Source: Geothrix sp. 21YS21S-2 (GTDB lineage Bacteria > Acidobacteriota > Holophagae > Holophagales > Holophagaceae). From it: DNA of 64,000 bases. The DNA lies in NCBI RefSeq assembly GCF_030846775.1, contig NZ_CP132910.1, positions 1,770,001 to 1,834,000 of the forward strand. Reading direction: 5' to 3'. A program made the position numbers and the translations under genes. Shown here piece by piece: positions 1-9,846 of this stretch (the stretch's first letter is position 1; each line of letters begins with the position of its first letter). The notes beneath the pieces were generated by a model, which saw only the letters and a list, made by a program, of their open reading frames with translations, did no database searches and had not been told where the DNA came from.

Positions 1-1
1 G

Positions 2-1900
<1,899 letters not shown>

Positions 1901-1904
1901 ACCG

Positions 1905-1939
1905 CCGGGCGGCGCCGGCCTTCGCCCGGCGCCGCCCGG
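1905..1939 (+). terminator. Strong GC hairpin between secDF and the antiporter gene
   Basis: A perfect 14-bp stem (1905-1918 with 1926-1939) encloses a 7-base loop just after the secDF stop. No T-run follows, so it may be a weak terminator or a 3'-end stabiliser rather than a full intrinsic terminator. The next gene's Shine-Dalgarno (GGAGG, 1951-1955) lies downstream within a small CCTCCGGAGG palindrome. Confidence 0.4.
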
Positions 1940-1960
1940 AACTTCCCTCCGGAGGATCCC

Positions 1961-3721
1961 GTGCTCATCGCCCTCGCCCCGACCAGTTCACCCGCCATCC
2001 TGGCCGACCTTGCCAAGGTCCTCGGCGTGTCGGCGCTGACCACCATCGCCTGCCGCACCTTCCGGCTGCCAACGGTCCTCGGCTACCTGATCGCCGGACT
2101 CATCATCGGGCCCCATGTCCCCATCCCCATGGTGGCCGACCCGGGCAACGTGCACACCCTGTCCGAGCTTGGGGTCATTCTCCTGATGTTCACCCTCGGG
2201 CTCGAGTTCAGCCTGGCCAAGGTGGCCCGGGCCGGACCCGCCGCGGCCCTGGTGGCCGTCACCCAGGCGGGTTTCATGATCTGGATGGGCTACCTTGCGG
2301 GCCGGATGGTGGGCTTCAGCGCCGTGGAGAGCCTGTTCGCGGGAGCCGCCCTGGCCATCAGCTCCACCATGATCATCGCCCGGGCCTTCGAGGAACTGGG
2401 GATCAAGGGGCCGTTGTCCGAGCTGGTGATTTCTGCGCTGATCGTGGAGGACCTGCTTGCCATCCTGCTTCTGGCCCTCCTGGGCGCGGTGGCTTCGGGG
2501 GCGGGGTTCAACGTCGCCGCCCTGGGGCTGACCGCGGCGAGGCTGGCGGCCTTCCTTGCGGTCGTCCTGGCTCTTGGCCTCTGGCTGCTTCCACGATGGG
2601 TGCGCCGGGTGGCCGCGCTGGGCCATGATGAAACCCTTCTCATCGCCGTGGCCGGCCTGTGCTTCAGCTTTTCGCTCCTGGCCGCCAAGGCCGGCTACTC
2701 CGTTGCGCTGGGGGCCTTCCTGGGCGGAATGGTGGTGGCGGAATCCGGGCTGTCGCACAAGGTCGAGGCCCTGCTGGCGCCCCTGCGGGACCTGTTCGTG
2801 GCCGTGTTCTTCGTGTCCATCGGCATGTCGCTCGATCCCGGCCAGTTGATGCCCAATTGGAAGGCTCTGGTCCTGTTCGGCCTCCTGGTCCTCGTGGGCA
2901 AGTTCGCTTCGGCGTCGGCCGGGGCCCTGCTGGGCGGGAACAGCCTGCGGACCTCCCTGCGCACCGGCGCCAGCCTCGCGCAGATCGGCGAATTCAGCTT
3001 CATCATCGCCGCCCTGGGCCAGAGCCTGGGGGTCGTTGGACCGGCCCTGTTCCCGGTCCTGGTGGCCACCTGCGCCTGGACGACGCTCACCACCCCCCTG
3101 CTGATCGGACATTCGGAGACCCTGGCCGACCGCATCGAGCGGGCCCTGCCCAGCCACTTGAGGCATTTCCTCCTACATCACCGGACCGCCATGGGCCATC
3201 TGCGGGAAGCGCCCTTCAGCCGATCCGCCGGAAGCCGCCTCCGGCGGCCCTTTGGGCTCCTCCTCCTGTTCGCCCTCCTGACGGCGGCGCTGGTGGTCCT
3301 GGGGACCTTCCTGGGGCGCAGCCCGGCACTGTCCACCTCCGGGGCCGGCGGTGGCTTCGCCAAGGCCCTGGCCTGGGCCGGGGCGGCCGGGATCGGGGCA
3401 GCCCTCCTGGCGGGGATGGTCCAGCAGACCCGCACGCTGGCCAGGGCCCTGGCCGAGGGCCTGGAGCGGACCGGGAGACCAAGCGGGAAGGGTGTTGGCG
3501 ACGCGATCCGGTTCATCCTTGAACTTGCCATCGGCTGCCTGGTGGGGCTGCCCCTCCTTGCCGTCCTCCAGCCCTTCCTGCCGGTCGCCCTGGTGCTTAC
3601 CGCAGTGCCGATGGGGCTGATCCTGCTCGCGGGGGTCTTCTTCCGCCGCACGGGCCGGCTCCTGGAGCGCAGGGAGCTCCCGCGGGATGAACCCCCTCCG
3701 GTCCCCCCGGAGGTCTCATGA
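1961..3721 (+). CDS. CPA2-family cation:proton antiporter (Kef/Na+-H+ exchanger type)
   Basis: Predicted polytopic inner-membrane antiporter of 586 residues, exchanging K+ or Na+ for protons. The first ~400 residues are the Na_H_exchanger fold, with about a dozen hydrophobic segments and the CPA2-type glycine-rich opening (GYLIAGLIIGPH, residues ~37-48). After about residue 420 come further hydrophobic segments and a short polar tail. The NAD-binding RCK/TrkA-N domain usual in KefB/KefC is absent, so nucleotide or glutathione gating is not expected. GTG start with GGAGG five bases upstream. The stop overlaps the next start as ATGA, which suggests translational coupling. Ion specificity cannot be read from the sequence. 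Confidence 0.88.
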   Translation: MLIALAPTSSPAILADLAKVLGVSALTTIACRTFRLPTVLGYLIAGLIIGPHVPIPMVADPGNVHTLSELGVILLMFTLGLEFSLAKVARAGPAAALVAVTQAGFMIWMGYLAGRMVGFSAVESLFAGAALAISSTMIIARAFEELGIKGPLSELVISALIVEDLLAILLLALLGAVASGAGFNVAALGLTAARLAAFLAVVLALGLWLLPRWVRRVAALGHDETLLIAVAGLCFSFSLLAAKAGYSVALGAFLGGMVVAESGLSHKVEALLAPLRDLFVAVFFVSIGMSLDPGQLMPNWKALVLFGLLVLVGKFASASAGALLGGNSLRTSLRTGASLAQIGEFSFIIAALGQSLGVVGPALFPVLVATCAWTTLTTPLLIGHSETLADRIERALPSHLRHFLLHHRTAMGHLREAPFSRSAGSRLRRPFGLLLLFALLTAALVVLGTFLGRSPALSTSGAGGGFAKALAWAGAAGIGAALLAGMVQQTRTLARALAEGLERTGRPSGKGVGDAIRFILELAIGCLVGLPLLAVLQPFLPVALVLTAVPMGLILLAGVFFRRTGRLLERRELPRDEPPPVPPEVS

Positions 3722-4293
3722 CGGCCGGGGCCGAGGCGAGGGGACACCTCCGCGGGCAGGTGCTTCCCTGGCTTTCAGAGGGAGCGGCGGCGAGCGCCTT
3801 CCTGGGCGAACTCTACGTCCGCCTTGAAGACCCTCGCCAGCGCGCGGCCGCCCTGCAGGCTCTGGACGCGGCGGGGAGCCTGGCCGGGCATCTCGGATTG
3901 ACGCCGCACCCGGCGCCCTTTTCCACGGAGGGTCTGACGGTGGTGGAAGCGGAAGCCGGGGCATGGAGCCAGCTGATTCAAGCCCAGGCGGGGCTTTGCG
4001 CCTTCAGGGCCCTGGTGCCGGGCCCTGGGCCCCGCCCGGTCCTTCGCCCTTGGCGGGCCATGGAAACTGCCTTCAAGGCTTCCGTGCTTGGGGTCCGCAC
4101 CGCCTTTCCGGACGCCATGGCCGAGGATCTCCTGGCCCGGGCCTTCCAGGCCGTGGCCCGTACCTGCGCCGACCTGTTCGTGGCGGACCTCGGGGAGGAA
4201 GCGGGTCCCCTCGCCAGGCAGCGCTTCCATGCTGCCATCCGGACGGAACTCCTCCAGGGCTTCCAGGCGGCCGCCGAATCGGTCAGGCCCTGA
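3718..4293 (+). CDS. Hypothetical protein, coupled to the antiporter
   Basis: Soluble, Ala/Leu/Arg-rich, probably helical protein of 191 residues with no signal peptide or membrane segment and no family I recognise. The start overlaps the antiporter stop (ATGA at 3718-3721), so the two are almost certainly co-translated. It may be an accessory or regulatory partner of the antiporter, but only the coupling supports that. Codon use matches the neighbours, so it looks like a real gene. Confidence 0.7.
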   Translation: MTAGAEARGHLRGQVLPWLSEGAAASAFLGELYVRLEDPRQRAAALQALDAAGSLAGHLGLTPHPAPFSTEGLTVVEAEAGAWSQLIQAQAGLCAFRALVPGPGPRPVLRPWRAMETAFKASVLGVRTAFPDAMAEDLLARAFQAVARTCADLFVADLGEEAGPLARQRFHAAIRTELLQGFQAAAESVRP

Positions 4294-4336
4294 TCCGCCG
4301 TCGGCAGGCGCCACCCGCGTCAGAGGCTCCGTCCGG

Positions 4337-4367
4337 GGGCGGTGCCCTGCAGGTTCCCGCCCGTTTT
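4337..4367 (+). terminator. Possible intrinsic terminator of the antiporter operon
   Basis: A GGGCGG/CCGCCC stem (4337-4342 with 4357-4362) with a long loop is followed by GTTTT. It sits between the convergent ends of this operon and the prepilin-like gene. The stem is short and the loop long, so the call is tentative. Confidence 0.3.
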
Positions 4368-4404
4368 GGGTTTCCCACACCCCTTGGGGTCCTCGGGGCG
4401 AACC

Positions 4405-4905
4405 TCACGGGGCACCCGGTGAGGGGAACGCCCCGCTCCAGGTCCGCAGGTCCCGTCGCCAGCGCTGCAGGTGCACGTCGCCCCGGCCGGAGAGCCGCAT
4501 GCACAGGGCGTCCCGGCCGTCCGTGAGGAACCAGGCTCCGGCGGTGGCGGTGCCCTGCGGGGTGATGGTGACGAACGGATGCGCGGCGCCGGTGAGGTGG
4601 GCCTTGCGGGGCGGGTCCATGCCCGGAGGGAACGGCACGCCGGTGCGGGGAAGGCCCCACCTCACGCCGTGGGGCAGGAGCACCGGCGCCACGTCGCCGC
4701 CCGGGCCCCCCAGGGCCAGCCGCACGTCGCTTCCGCGGGCCCGGGCCAGGAGGAAGGCCTGGTCCAGCGCGCCCCGCAGCTCCGCCGCCAGAAGGGCCAG
4801 GGACGGCCCCCGGTGGTCCAGCGCGAGGCTTCCCCCGGCCGCCAGGATCGACAGGAGGCCTAGGACAAGCAGGGCCTCCAGGAGGGTGTGGCCCCGCTCC
4901 CTCAC
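4405..4905 (-). CDS. Prepilin-like protein (GspH/FimT-type pseudopilin)
   Basis: Short protein of 166 residues opening with a type III (prepilin peptidase) signal: a basic leader RERG, then HTLLEALLVLGLL. Cleavage would fall after Gly5 and leave the conserved Glu at mature position 5, followed by a hydrophobic helix of about 20 residues. The rest is a variable globular domain as in minor pseudopilins (GspH/FimT). It is likely processed at the inner membrane and built into a type IV pilus, competence or type II secretion pseudopilus. The usual first mature residue is Phe or Met; here it is His. The GTG start overlaps the stop of the upstream ComEA-like gene (GTGA), so the pair forms an operon. 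No other pilus genes are in the window. Confidence 0.75.
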   Translation of the reverse strand: MRERGHTLLEALLVLGLLSILAAGGSLALDHRGPSLALLAAELRGALDQAFLLARARGSDVRLALGGPGGDVAPVLLPHGVRWGLPRTGVPFPPGMDPPRKAHLTGAAHPFVTITPQGTATAGAWFLTDGRDALCMRLSGRGDVHLQRWRRDLRTWSGAFPSPGAP

Positions 4906-5177
4906 GGCACGTCCGCCGTGCGGATGTGGGGCCGGAGGCGGAGGAAGGCCTTCTCGCCGATGCCCTTGATGTTCATGATCTCCTCGGGCTTCTGGAAGGG
5001 GCCGTGGGTCTTCCGGTAGTCCAGGATCCGGGCCGCGGTCCGGGCCCCCACCCGGGGGAGCTGCATGAGCTCGGTGGCCGTGGCGGAGTTCAGGTCGACG
5101 GGTTCCGGGGGCGCCTTGGGCTTGCCGCCGAAGAGCGGCAGAAGGGAGAGGAGGCAGGAGAGGAGGACGGCTTTCAT
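4902..5177 (-). CDS. ComEA-like helix-hairpin-helix protein
   Basis: Small exported or membrane-anchored DNA-binding protein of 91 residues. Residues 1-18 form a signal peptide or anchor. A short Pro-rich linker leads to a tandem HhH unit (residues ~28-90) with the family signatures VDLNSATATELMQLPRVG and NIKGIGEKAFLRLRP. ComEA proteins bind incoming DNA in the periplasm during natural transformation; short ComEA-like proteins are also common where competence is unproven. The start ATG at 5177 is chosen because AAGGAG lies eight bases upstream and the signal peptide begins there. The frame stays open far upstream, but only as antisense to the HD-GYP gene. The stop overlaps the prepilin-like gene's start. 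Confidence 0.82.
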   Translation of the reverse strand: MKAVLLSCLLSLLPLFGGKPKAPPEPVDLNSATATELMQLPRVGARTAARILDYRKTHGPFQKPEEIMNIKGIGEKAFLRLRPHIRTADVP

Positions 5178-5341
5178 GGGCGCTCCTTGAGGACGTGCCG
5201 TGGGTGTTTCAATCGGCGTGCCGGACCGTATCCGAAGGGCCGGCGGGCCTTCCTGCTTCGCCCCCGTCCAGGTTGTCATCACCCGATGACAGGGGATCCC
5301 CGCAGTCCCTCCTACAGGTGCCCTGCCCTTTTGAGATAAGG

Positions 5342-5359
5342 CATTGTCTTTGGACAATG
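5342..5359. promoter_or_regulatory. Palindrome CATTGTC-N4-GACAATG, candidate operator
   Basis: Perfect 7-bp inverted repeat with a 4-base spacer, in the 258-bp divergent gap between the ComEA-like and HD-GYP genes and about 77 bp upstream of the HD-GYP start. Size and symmetry fit a dimeric repressor or activator site. The cognate regulator cannot be named and no clear -35/-10 pair was found beside it. Confidence 0.35.
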
Positions 5360-5435
5360 ACATCGCAACTTTCACATGACACTCTTTGGGCACGCCGATA
5401 GCCTCTAGTTTGCACAAGCCATTCCAGGCGGACCG

Positions 5436-6689
5436 ATGATCAAGAAGGTGAAGAAGCAGGACCTCAGACTGGGAATGTTCATCCACGACCTCAACTGCGG
5501 CTGGATGGAGCACTCCTTCCTGAGGAACAGCTTCATGCTCCGCAAGGAGGCCGATCTGGAGAAGATCGCCAAGAGCGGCATCACCGAGGTCTACATCGAC
5601 ACCCAGAAGGGCATCGACGTCCTGGAGGATGTGGAGGCGCCCAGCCAGGAAGCGGTGGAGCAGATCATCGAGGAGAAGATCCTCCACTCCCCCGTGGCCA
5701 CCGCCCCGGGCGCCGAGGTCAGGACCACCCACCAGGAGGAGCTGGTCTTCGCCAAGCAGATCACCAAGGAGGCCAACAAGGTCATCCACTCCATCCTGGA
5801 GGACGTGCGCATGGGCAAGCGCATCCAGGTGGAGCGGGTGGAGCCGGTGATCAACCAGATCACCGATTCCATCCTGCGCAATCCCGGCACGCTGGTGAGC
5901 CTCTGCCGCATCCGCGAGGGCGACACCTACACGTTCCAGCACTCGGTGAGCGTGGCCACCCTGCTCATCTCCTTCTGCCGGGCCATGGAACTGCCGCCGG
6001 AGATCATCCACGAGGCCGGCGTGGGCGGAATGCTCCACGACATCGGCAAGATGCGGGTCCCCGACCACATCCTGAACAAGCCCGGCAAGCTCACCGACGC
6101 CGAGTTCACCATCATGAAGAACCATGTGAACCTGGGCCTGGAGGTGCTGCACAAGACCCCGGGCATCTCCGAGACGGTGTTCCAGATCGCCGGCGAGCAC
6201 CACGAGAAGTTCTGCGGCACAGGCTACCCCCTGCGCAAGAAGGGCCTCGACATCTCGCTCCTCGGGCGCATGGCCGCCATCGTGGACGTGTACGACGCCA
6301 TCACCTCCAACCGGGTCTACCACAAGGGCATGGAACCTCCCCTGGCCCTCAAGAAGATCTACGAGTGGAGCGACCCCGGCGCCACCACGGAGCCGCACAT
6401 GGACGAGGAGCTGGTCCAGCACTTCATCCACGCACTCGGCATCTACCCCGTGGGCTCCCTGGTGCAGCTGGAGAGCCAGCGCCTGGCGGTGGTCCTGGAA
6501 CAGAGCACGGAGGGCCTGCTCAGCCCGAAGCTCCGGGTGATGTACGACTGCGTGAAGCGCTCCAAGATCGACCCCTTCGATCTGGACATGGCCGCGCCGG
6601 AGAACGGCATGGACGCCATCGTCGGCAACGAGGATCCGGAGGACTGGAAGGTCAACCCCTACGATTACCTGGACATCCCCAAGGTCTAA
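5436..6689 (+). CDS. DUF3391 + HD-GYP domain protein (cyclic-di-GMP phosphodiesterase family)
   Basis: Cytoplasmic signalling protein of 417 residues. The first ~130 residues match the DUF3391 domain that often precedes HD-GYP. From about residue 150 an HD-GYP phosphohydrolase domain follows, with the metal-binding pair in LHDIGK (residues ~199-204) and the second block HHEKFCGTGYP (from residue 255). HD-GYP enzymes hydrolyse cyclic di-GMP (or cGAMP) to control motility, biofilm and secretion. The second block normally reads HHExxDGxGYP; here the Asp is Cys, so activity is likely but not certain. It appears monocistronic, with a 258-bp upstream region holding a palindrome. Confidence 0.88.
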   Translation: MIKKVKKQDLRLGMFIHDLNCGWMEHSFLRNSFMLRKEADLEKIAKSGITEVYIDTQKGIDVLEDVEAPSQEAVEQIIEEKILHSPVATAPGAEVRTTHQEELVFAKQITKEANKVIHSILEDVRMGKRIQVERVEPVINQITDSILRNPGTLVSLCRIREGDTYTFQHSVSVATLLISFCRAMELPPEIIHEAGVGGMLHDIGKMRVPDHILNKPGKLTDAEFTIMKNHVNLGLEVLHKTPGISETVFQIAGEHHEKFCGTGYPLRKKGLDISLLGRMAAIVDVYDAITSNRVYHKGMEPPLALKKIYEWSDPGATTEPHMDEELVQHFIHALGIYPVGSLVQLESQRLAVVLEQSTEGLLSPKLRVMYDCVKRSKIDPFDLDMAAPENGMDAIVGNEDPEDWKVNPYDYLDIPKV

Positions 6690-6719
6690 CGGTTCGAGGA
6701 TTAGGCCCAAAGGTTGAGA

Positions 6720-7751
6720 CTAGTCCGGCACCTCGAGTTGCCCGAGGCGGATCTGGGCTCCCTGGTGCCCCGCCGCGCCGGCCCGCTGGAACCAGGCCCT
6801 GGCGTCCCCGGAGGGAGCCAGCAGCTCGCCCAGCTCGGCCATGGCCTCCACGTGGCCGGCCTCCGCGGCCCTCTGGAGCCACCTCTTCGCGGCCTCCGGG
6901 TCCCGCGGCTTGCCGCCGGTGCCGCCGAGAAAGCTCATGCCCATCCTGAAGCAGGCCTGGCCCCGGTCCGGATCGGCGGTGGCGATGGCCTCGATGGTGG
7001 CGTCCCATCCCCGGGTGATCTCCCCGCTGGCGCGGGGACCGAACCGGCGGGTCCTCGCGAAGTGGCTGATCCGCAGCCCGACGGGCTCGGCGGCGCGGGC
7101 CTTCATGGTCCAGTACACAGCCATTTCCAGATCCTCCGGCAGGTCCTCGCCGAATTCGTAGGCCCGGGAGAGCCAGTCCATGGCGGGCCGGAACCCGTCG
7201 TTGGCGCTGCGGAGGTACCACCGCTGCGCGGCCCCGGGGTCGCGGGACGGGCCGATGCCCCAGCGCAACAGTTCGGCCAGGCGGAAGGAGGCCTCCGCGT
7301 GCCCCGCCTCCGCCGCGGAACGGTAGTGCCTCGCCGCCACCTCCCGCCCGGCCTGGCCCATGCCGCCCTCCTCGTAGAAGAGACCCAGCTCGAAATGCGC
7401 CTCCGGGTGGCCCAGGCGGGCCGCCTCTTCCAGGAAGGCCACCGCGGTTCCGCGGTGGGAGGCCGCGAGACCCCAGCGGTACCACACCTCGTCCCGGGAT
7501 CCGCGGAACCTCGCCAGCACCCGCCGGATGGCGAGCTCCAGCCGGTTCGCGGGGTCCTCCTCCGCCGCGCCGGGGCGGTTCCAGAGGACCGCCCCCGCCC
7601 CGGCCGACGCCAGGGCGAGGCCCAGCAGGACGAGGACCGCCTGGGGCCCGGGCCCGCGCCCCGCCAGGGCCAGCAGCGCCGGGACGCACACGGCCGCCAT
7701 CGCGAGGCCGATGAGCCAGCGTCCCAGGGGGTTGGGGTTCTCGTGATGCAT
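6720..7751 (-). CDS. Sel1-repeat (TPR-like) membrane-anchored protein
   Basis: Predicted inner-membrane-anchored scaffold of 343 residues. Two hydrophobic segments lie near the N-terminus (about residues 12-60). Then come at least five Sel1-like helical repeats with the pattern A..G....A...LG..Y..G, for example GHPEAHFELGLFYEEGG and GHVEAMAELGELL. Sel1 proteins act as protein-protein adaptors in signalling and envelope processes; the partner here is unknown. The chosen ATG (7751) places the first membrane segment directly after the start; an in-frame ATG 15 codons upstream (7796) is possible. Neither has a strong Shine-Dalgarno. It converges with the HD-GYP gene across a 30-bp gap. Confidence 0.78.
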   Translation of the reverse strand: MHHENPNPLGRWLIGLAMAAVCVPALLALAGRGPGPQAVLVLLGLALASAGAGAVLWNRPGAAEEDPANRLELAIRRVLARFRGSRDEVWYRWGLAASHRGTAVAFLEEAARLGHPEAHFELGLFYEEGGMGQAGREVAARHYRSAAEAGHAEASFRLAELLRWGIGPSRDPGAAQRWYLRSANDGFRPAMDWLSRAYEFGEDLPEDLEMAVYWTMKARAAEPVGLRISHFARTRRFGPRASGEITRGWDATIEAIATADPDRGQACFRMGMSFLGGTGGKPRDPEAAKRWLQRAAEAGHVEAMAELGELLAPSGDARAWFQRAGAAGHQGAQIRLGQLEVPD

Positions 7752-7979
7752 GCCGCGTCCAGGGTCCGAGGAGGGTTCCCCTCGATGATAAGCCATGGAA
7801 CCCGTGAACCTGGCCTGCGGGTTGCGGACGGGGTAAGGGCTCGGACCCCATTTAAATAATTTATCGTCTTAGATGCCGGGATCTTGCGGGCTGACAGAAA
7901 AACATTATCTATTCATTCACATCTCATCGCCCGACGTTTCCACCTCCGGGCCTCATCAACGTCCTTCACGGAGACCCCC

Positions 7980-8408
7980 ATGCCATCCCTTCGCCCCCTC
8001 CACCTGCTCCTCCTGGGCGCCGCCTTCGCCGTGACCGGGACCCTACCCGCGGCCGAGGACCTGATCCGGGTGACCAACCACTCCACGGCCAAGTACTACC
8101 TCCTGCTCAATGACAACGACGGCAGCACGGGGAAGATCACCGTGTTCATCGACGGAAAGTCGACCGAGTTGAAGGCCTGGGACGAGATGGCGCTGCCGCC
8201 CCAGAAGGTCGCCAACATCTTTGTCGGCCGCGCCGCCGATGGGAAACTCAAGCAAGCCTTCCGTATCAGGGATGAAGGCTACAAGCAGATCGAAGTGAAG
8301 GCCACCGCCGGAAGGACAGGGGAAGCCATGAAGGTCGCCCTGCCCGCCGGCGCCAAGATCATCCTCTCCGCCGGCGACAACCTCGTCATCGGCCAGCCCC
8401 GGCTCTGA
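7980..8408 (+). CDS. Small exported protein of unknown function
   Basis: A 142-residue protein with a clear Sec signal peptide (residues 1-24, Leu-rich core, likely cleavage after LPAA). The mature part alternates short polar and hydrophobic stretches and is probably a periplasmic beta-rich domain; I do not recognise the family. The ATG at 7980 is preferred over an upstream in-frame start because ACGGAGA precedes it at a good distance and the signal peptide begins there. An AT-rich divergent region (about 7845-7925) lies upstream and probably holds its promoter. Confidence 0.75.
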   Translation: MPSLRPLHLLLLGAAFAVTGTLPAAEDLIRVTNHSTAKYYLLLNDNDGSTGKITVFIDGKSTELKAWDEMALPPQKVANIFVGRAADGKLKQAFRIRDEGYKQIEVKATAGRTGEAMKVALPAGAKIILSAGDNLVIGQPRL

Positions 8409-8531
8409 CCGCAAAGATAGGCAGCAGCGGCCTCCTTCCATCCGGGTTTCTCGACAACTCCAAGGGGCCTGAAGTCCACTGCTGCCGACTTGCTATCCGA
8501 TGAATCCGGCGAACTCCATCGAAGGGCCTAT

Positions 8532-8571
8532 CGCCGAGGGAGCCGAGGAAGGCCGAGGATCGCCGAGGAAT
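8532..8571 (+). repeat. Dispersed GCCGAGG repeat, single arm
   Basis: Four GCCGAGG units start at 8533, 8542, 8552 and 8562. The core GCCGAGGATCGCCGAGGAA is identical to part of the right arm of the inverted-repeat element at 56512-56660, about 48 kb away. Only one arm is seen here, so this is a solo or degraded copy. Confidence 0.75.
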
Positions 8572-8683
8572 AAACTTAGTGATGGGATCAGGATGGTCTA
8601 CGACCACCCTTCCCAGGGCCCTTCTCAAGGGCAGGCCAAAGCGCGTGCGGGTCGGAGCCTTCAATCAATTCCGTGAAGAACCG

Positions 8684-8719
8684 AAAAAGAAGGACGCCCC
8701 CGCGGGGGCGTCCTTCTTT
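8684..8719 (-). terminator. Intrinsic terminator of the serA-serC operon
   Basis: A perfect 34-bp palindrome (8686-8719, centred on GCGC) forms a very stable hairpin. Read on the minus strand it is followed by a run of T (A-run 8684-8688 on plus), the textbook arrangement 15 bp after the serC stop. Confidence 0.92.
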
Positions 8720-8733
8720 CAGGTGAAGCCCGA

Positions 8734-9837
8734 TCAGCCGTTCTTCTTGACGAACTCGTCCATGAACTGGACGAGGGTCTGGACGTTCTCGACGGTCACG
8801 GCGTTGTAGGTGGAGGCGCGGATGCCGCCCACGTCGCGGTAGCCCTTGAGGCCGACCATGTTGTTCTTCTTGGCTTCCTTGACGAAGGCGTCGGTGAGCT
8901 CCTCGGTGGGGAGGAAGAAGTCGACGTTCATCAGGGACCGGTCGGCCTTCTCGGTCACGAAGGGCTTGAAGAAGCCGGCGTGCCTGTCGATGCAGCCGTA
9001 GAGGAGCTCGCCCTTCTTGCGGTTGTTGGCCTCGATGGCCTTGAGGCCGCCGATGGACTTGTTGTAGGCCAGCACGTTGCGCAGGATGTAGATGCCGAAG
9101 GTGGGCGGGGTGTTGTAGAGGCTGTTCTTCTCGGCGTGGAGCTTGTAGCGCAGGTAGCTGGGCAGGTCCTGGGCCTCGGCCTTGGCCAGGAACTCGTCGG
9201 AGACGATGTGGAGGGTGACGCCGGAGGGTCCGAGGTTCTTCTGCGCGCCGGCGTAGATCATGCCGAACTTCGACACGTCGAACGGGCGCCACATGATGTC
9301 GGAGGACATGTCGCAGACGTAGGGGATCCCGCCGGTCTCGGGGAATTCCTGCCACTGGGTGCCTTCGACGGTGTTGTTCGAAGTGAAGTGCACGAAGAGG
9401 GAGTCGGGGTGGATGGTGAGCTCGGACTTCTTCGGGAGGCGGGCGTAGTTCTCGGCCTTGGTGGAGCCGGCGAGGCGCACGCGCTCTTCGCCGCCGACGA
9501 GCTTGGCCTCCTTGTAGGCCTTCTCGGCCCAGTTGCCGGTGTTGATGTAGTCGGCCTTGTGGTTCCCGCGCAGGTAGTTGAGGGGGATCATGCCGAAGGA
9601 GAGGTGGGCGCCGCCCTGGAGCAGGATGACCTTGTAGTTGGCGGGGATGCCCATGAGCTCGCGGGTCAGCGCCAGGGCCTCCTCGTGGACGGCGTCGTAC
9701 TCCTTGGAGCGGTGGCTGACCTCCATGACGGACATGCCGGTGCCGGCGAAGTCCAGGAGCTCCTCCTTGGCCCTTTCCAGGGCGGGCAGGGGCAGGCCGG
9801 CGGGACCGGCGTAGAAGTTGATGGTGCGGTTGGTCAT
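8734..9837 (-). CDS. serC: Phosphoserine aminotransferase SerC
   Basis: PLP enzyme converting 3-phosphohydroxypyruvate and glutamate to O-phosphoserine and 2-oxoglutarate, the second step of the phosphorylated serine pathway; also usable in pyridoxine synthesis. At 367 residues it is full length for the family. It opens with the SerC signature INFYAGPAGLP and carries the PLP-lysine motif in YAGAQKNLGPSG. Cytoplasmic. It starts 9 bp after the serA stop with a good GGAG-type ribosome site, and a strong terminator follows, so serA-serC form a transcription unit. Confidence 0.96.
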   Translation of the reverse strand: MTNRTINFYAGPAGLPLPALERAKEELLDFAGTGMSVMEVSHRSKEYDAVHEEALALTRELMGIPANYKVILLQGGAHLSFGMIPLNYLRGNHKADYINTGNWAEKAYKEAKLVGGEERVRLAGSTKAENYARLPKKSELTIHPDSLFVHFTSNNTVEGTQWQEFPETGGIPYVCDMSSDIMWRPFDVSKFGMIYAGAQKNLGPSGVTLHIVSDEFLAKAEAQDLPSYLRYKLHAEKNSLYNTPPTFGIYILRNVLAYNKSIGGLKAIEANNRKKGELLYGCIDRHAGFFKPFVTEKADRSLMNVDFFLPTEELTDAFVKEAKKNNMVGLKGYRDVGGIRASTYNAVTVENVQTLVQFMDEFVKKNG

Positions 9838-9846
9838 GGGAATCTC

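Larger units (their letters stand above)
8409..8733. other. Gene-free convergent stretch with a dispersed repeat and a terminator
   Basis: This 325-bp region separates the small exported protein from serC. It holds one copy of the GCCGAGG repeat (8532-8571) and the serC terminator (8684-8719). I saw no convincing coding sequence in the rest. Confidence 0.7.

Noticed and set aside
5390-5401. GCCGATA near 5394 as a flagellar sigma-28 -10 box.
   Set aside because: No TAAA-type -35 box is found at the right distance.
5178-6710. Upstream extension of the ComEA-like frame to 602 residues.
   Set aside because: The extra part is antisense to the HD-GYP gene and low complexity. The real start at 5177 has a ribosome site and a signal peptide.
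8532-8571. Regularly spaced GCCGAGG units as a possible CRISPR or tandem-repeat array.
   Set aside because: The units are 7 bp at 9-10 bp spacing with no spacers of CRISPR length and no cas genes; better explained as a dispersed palindromic element arm.
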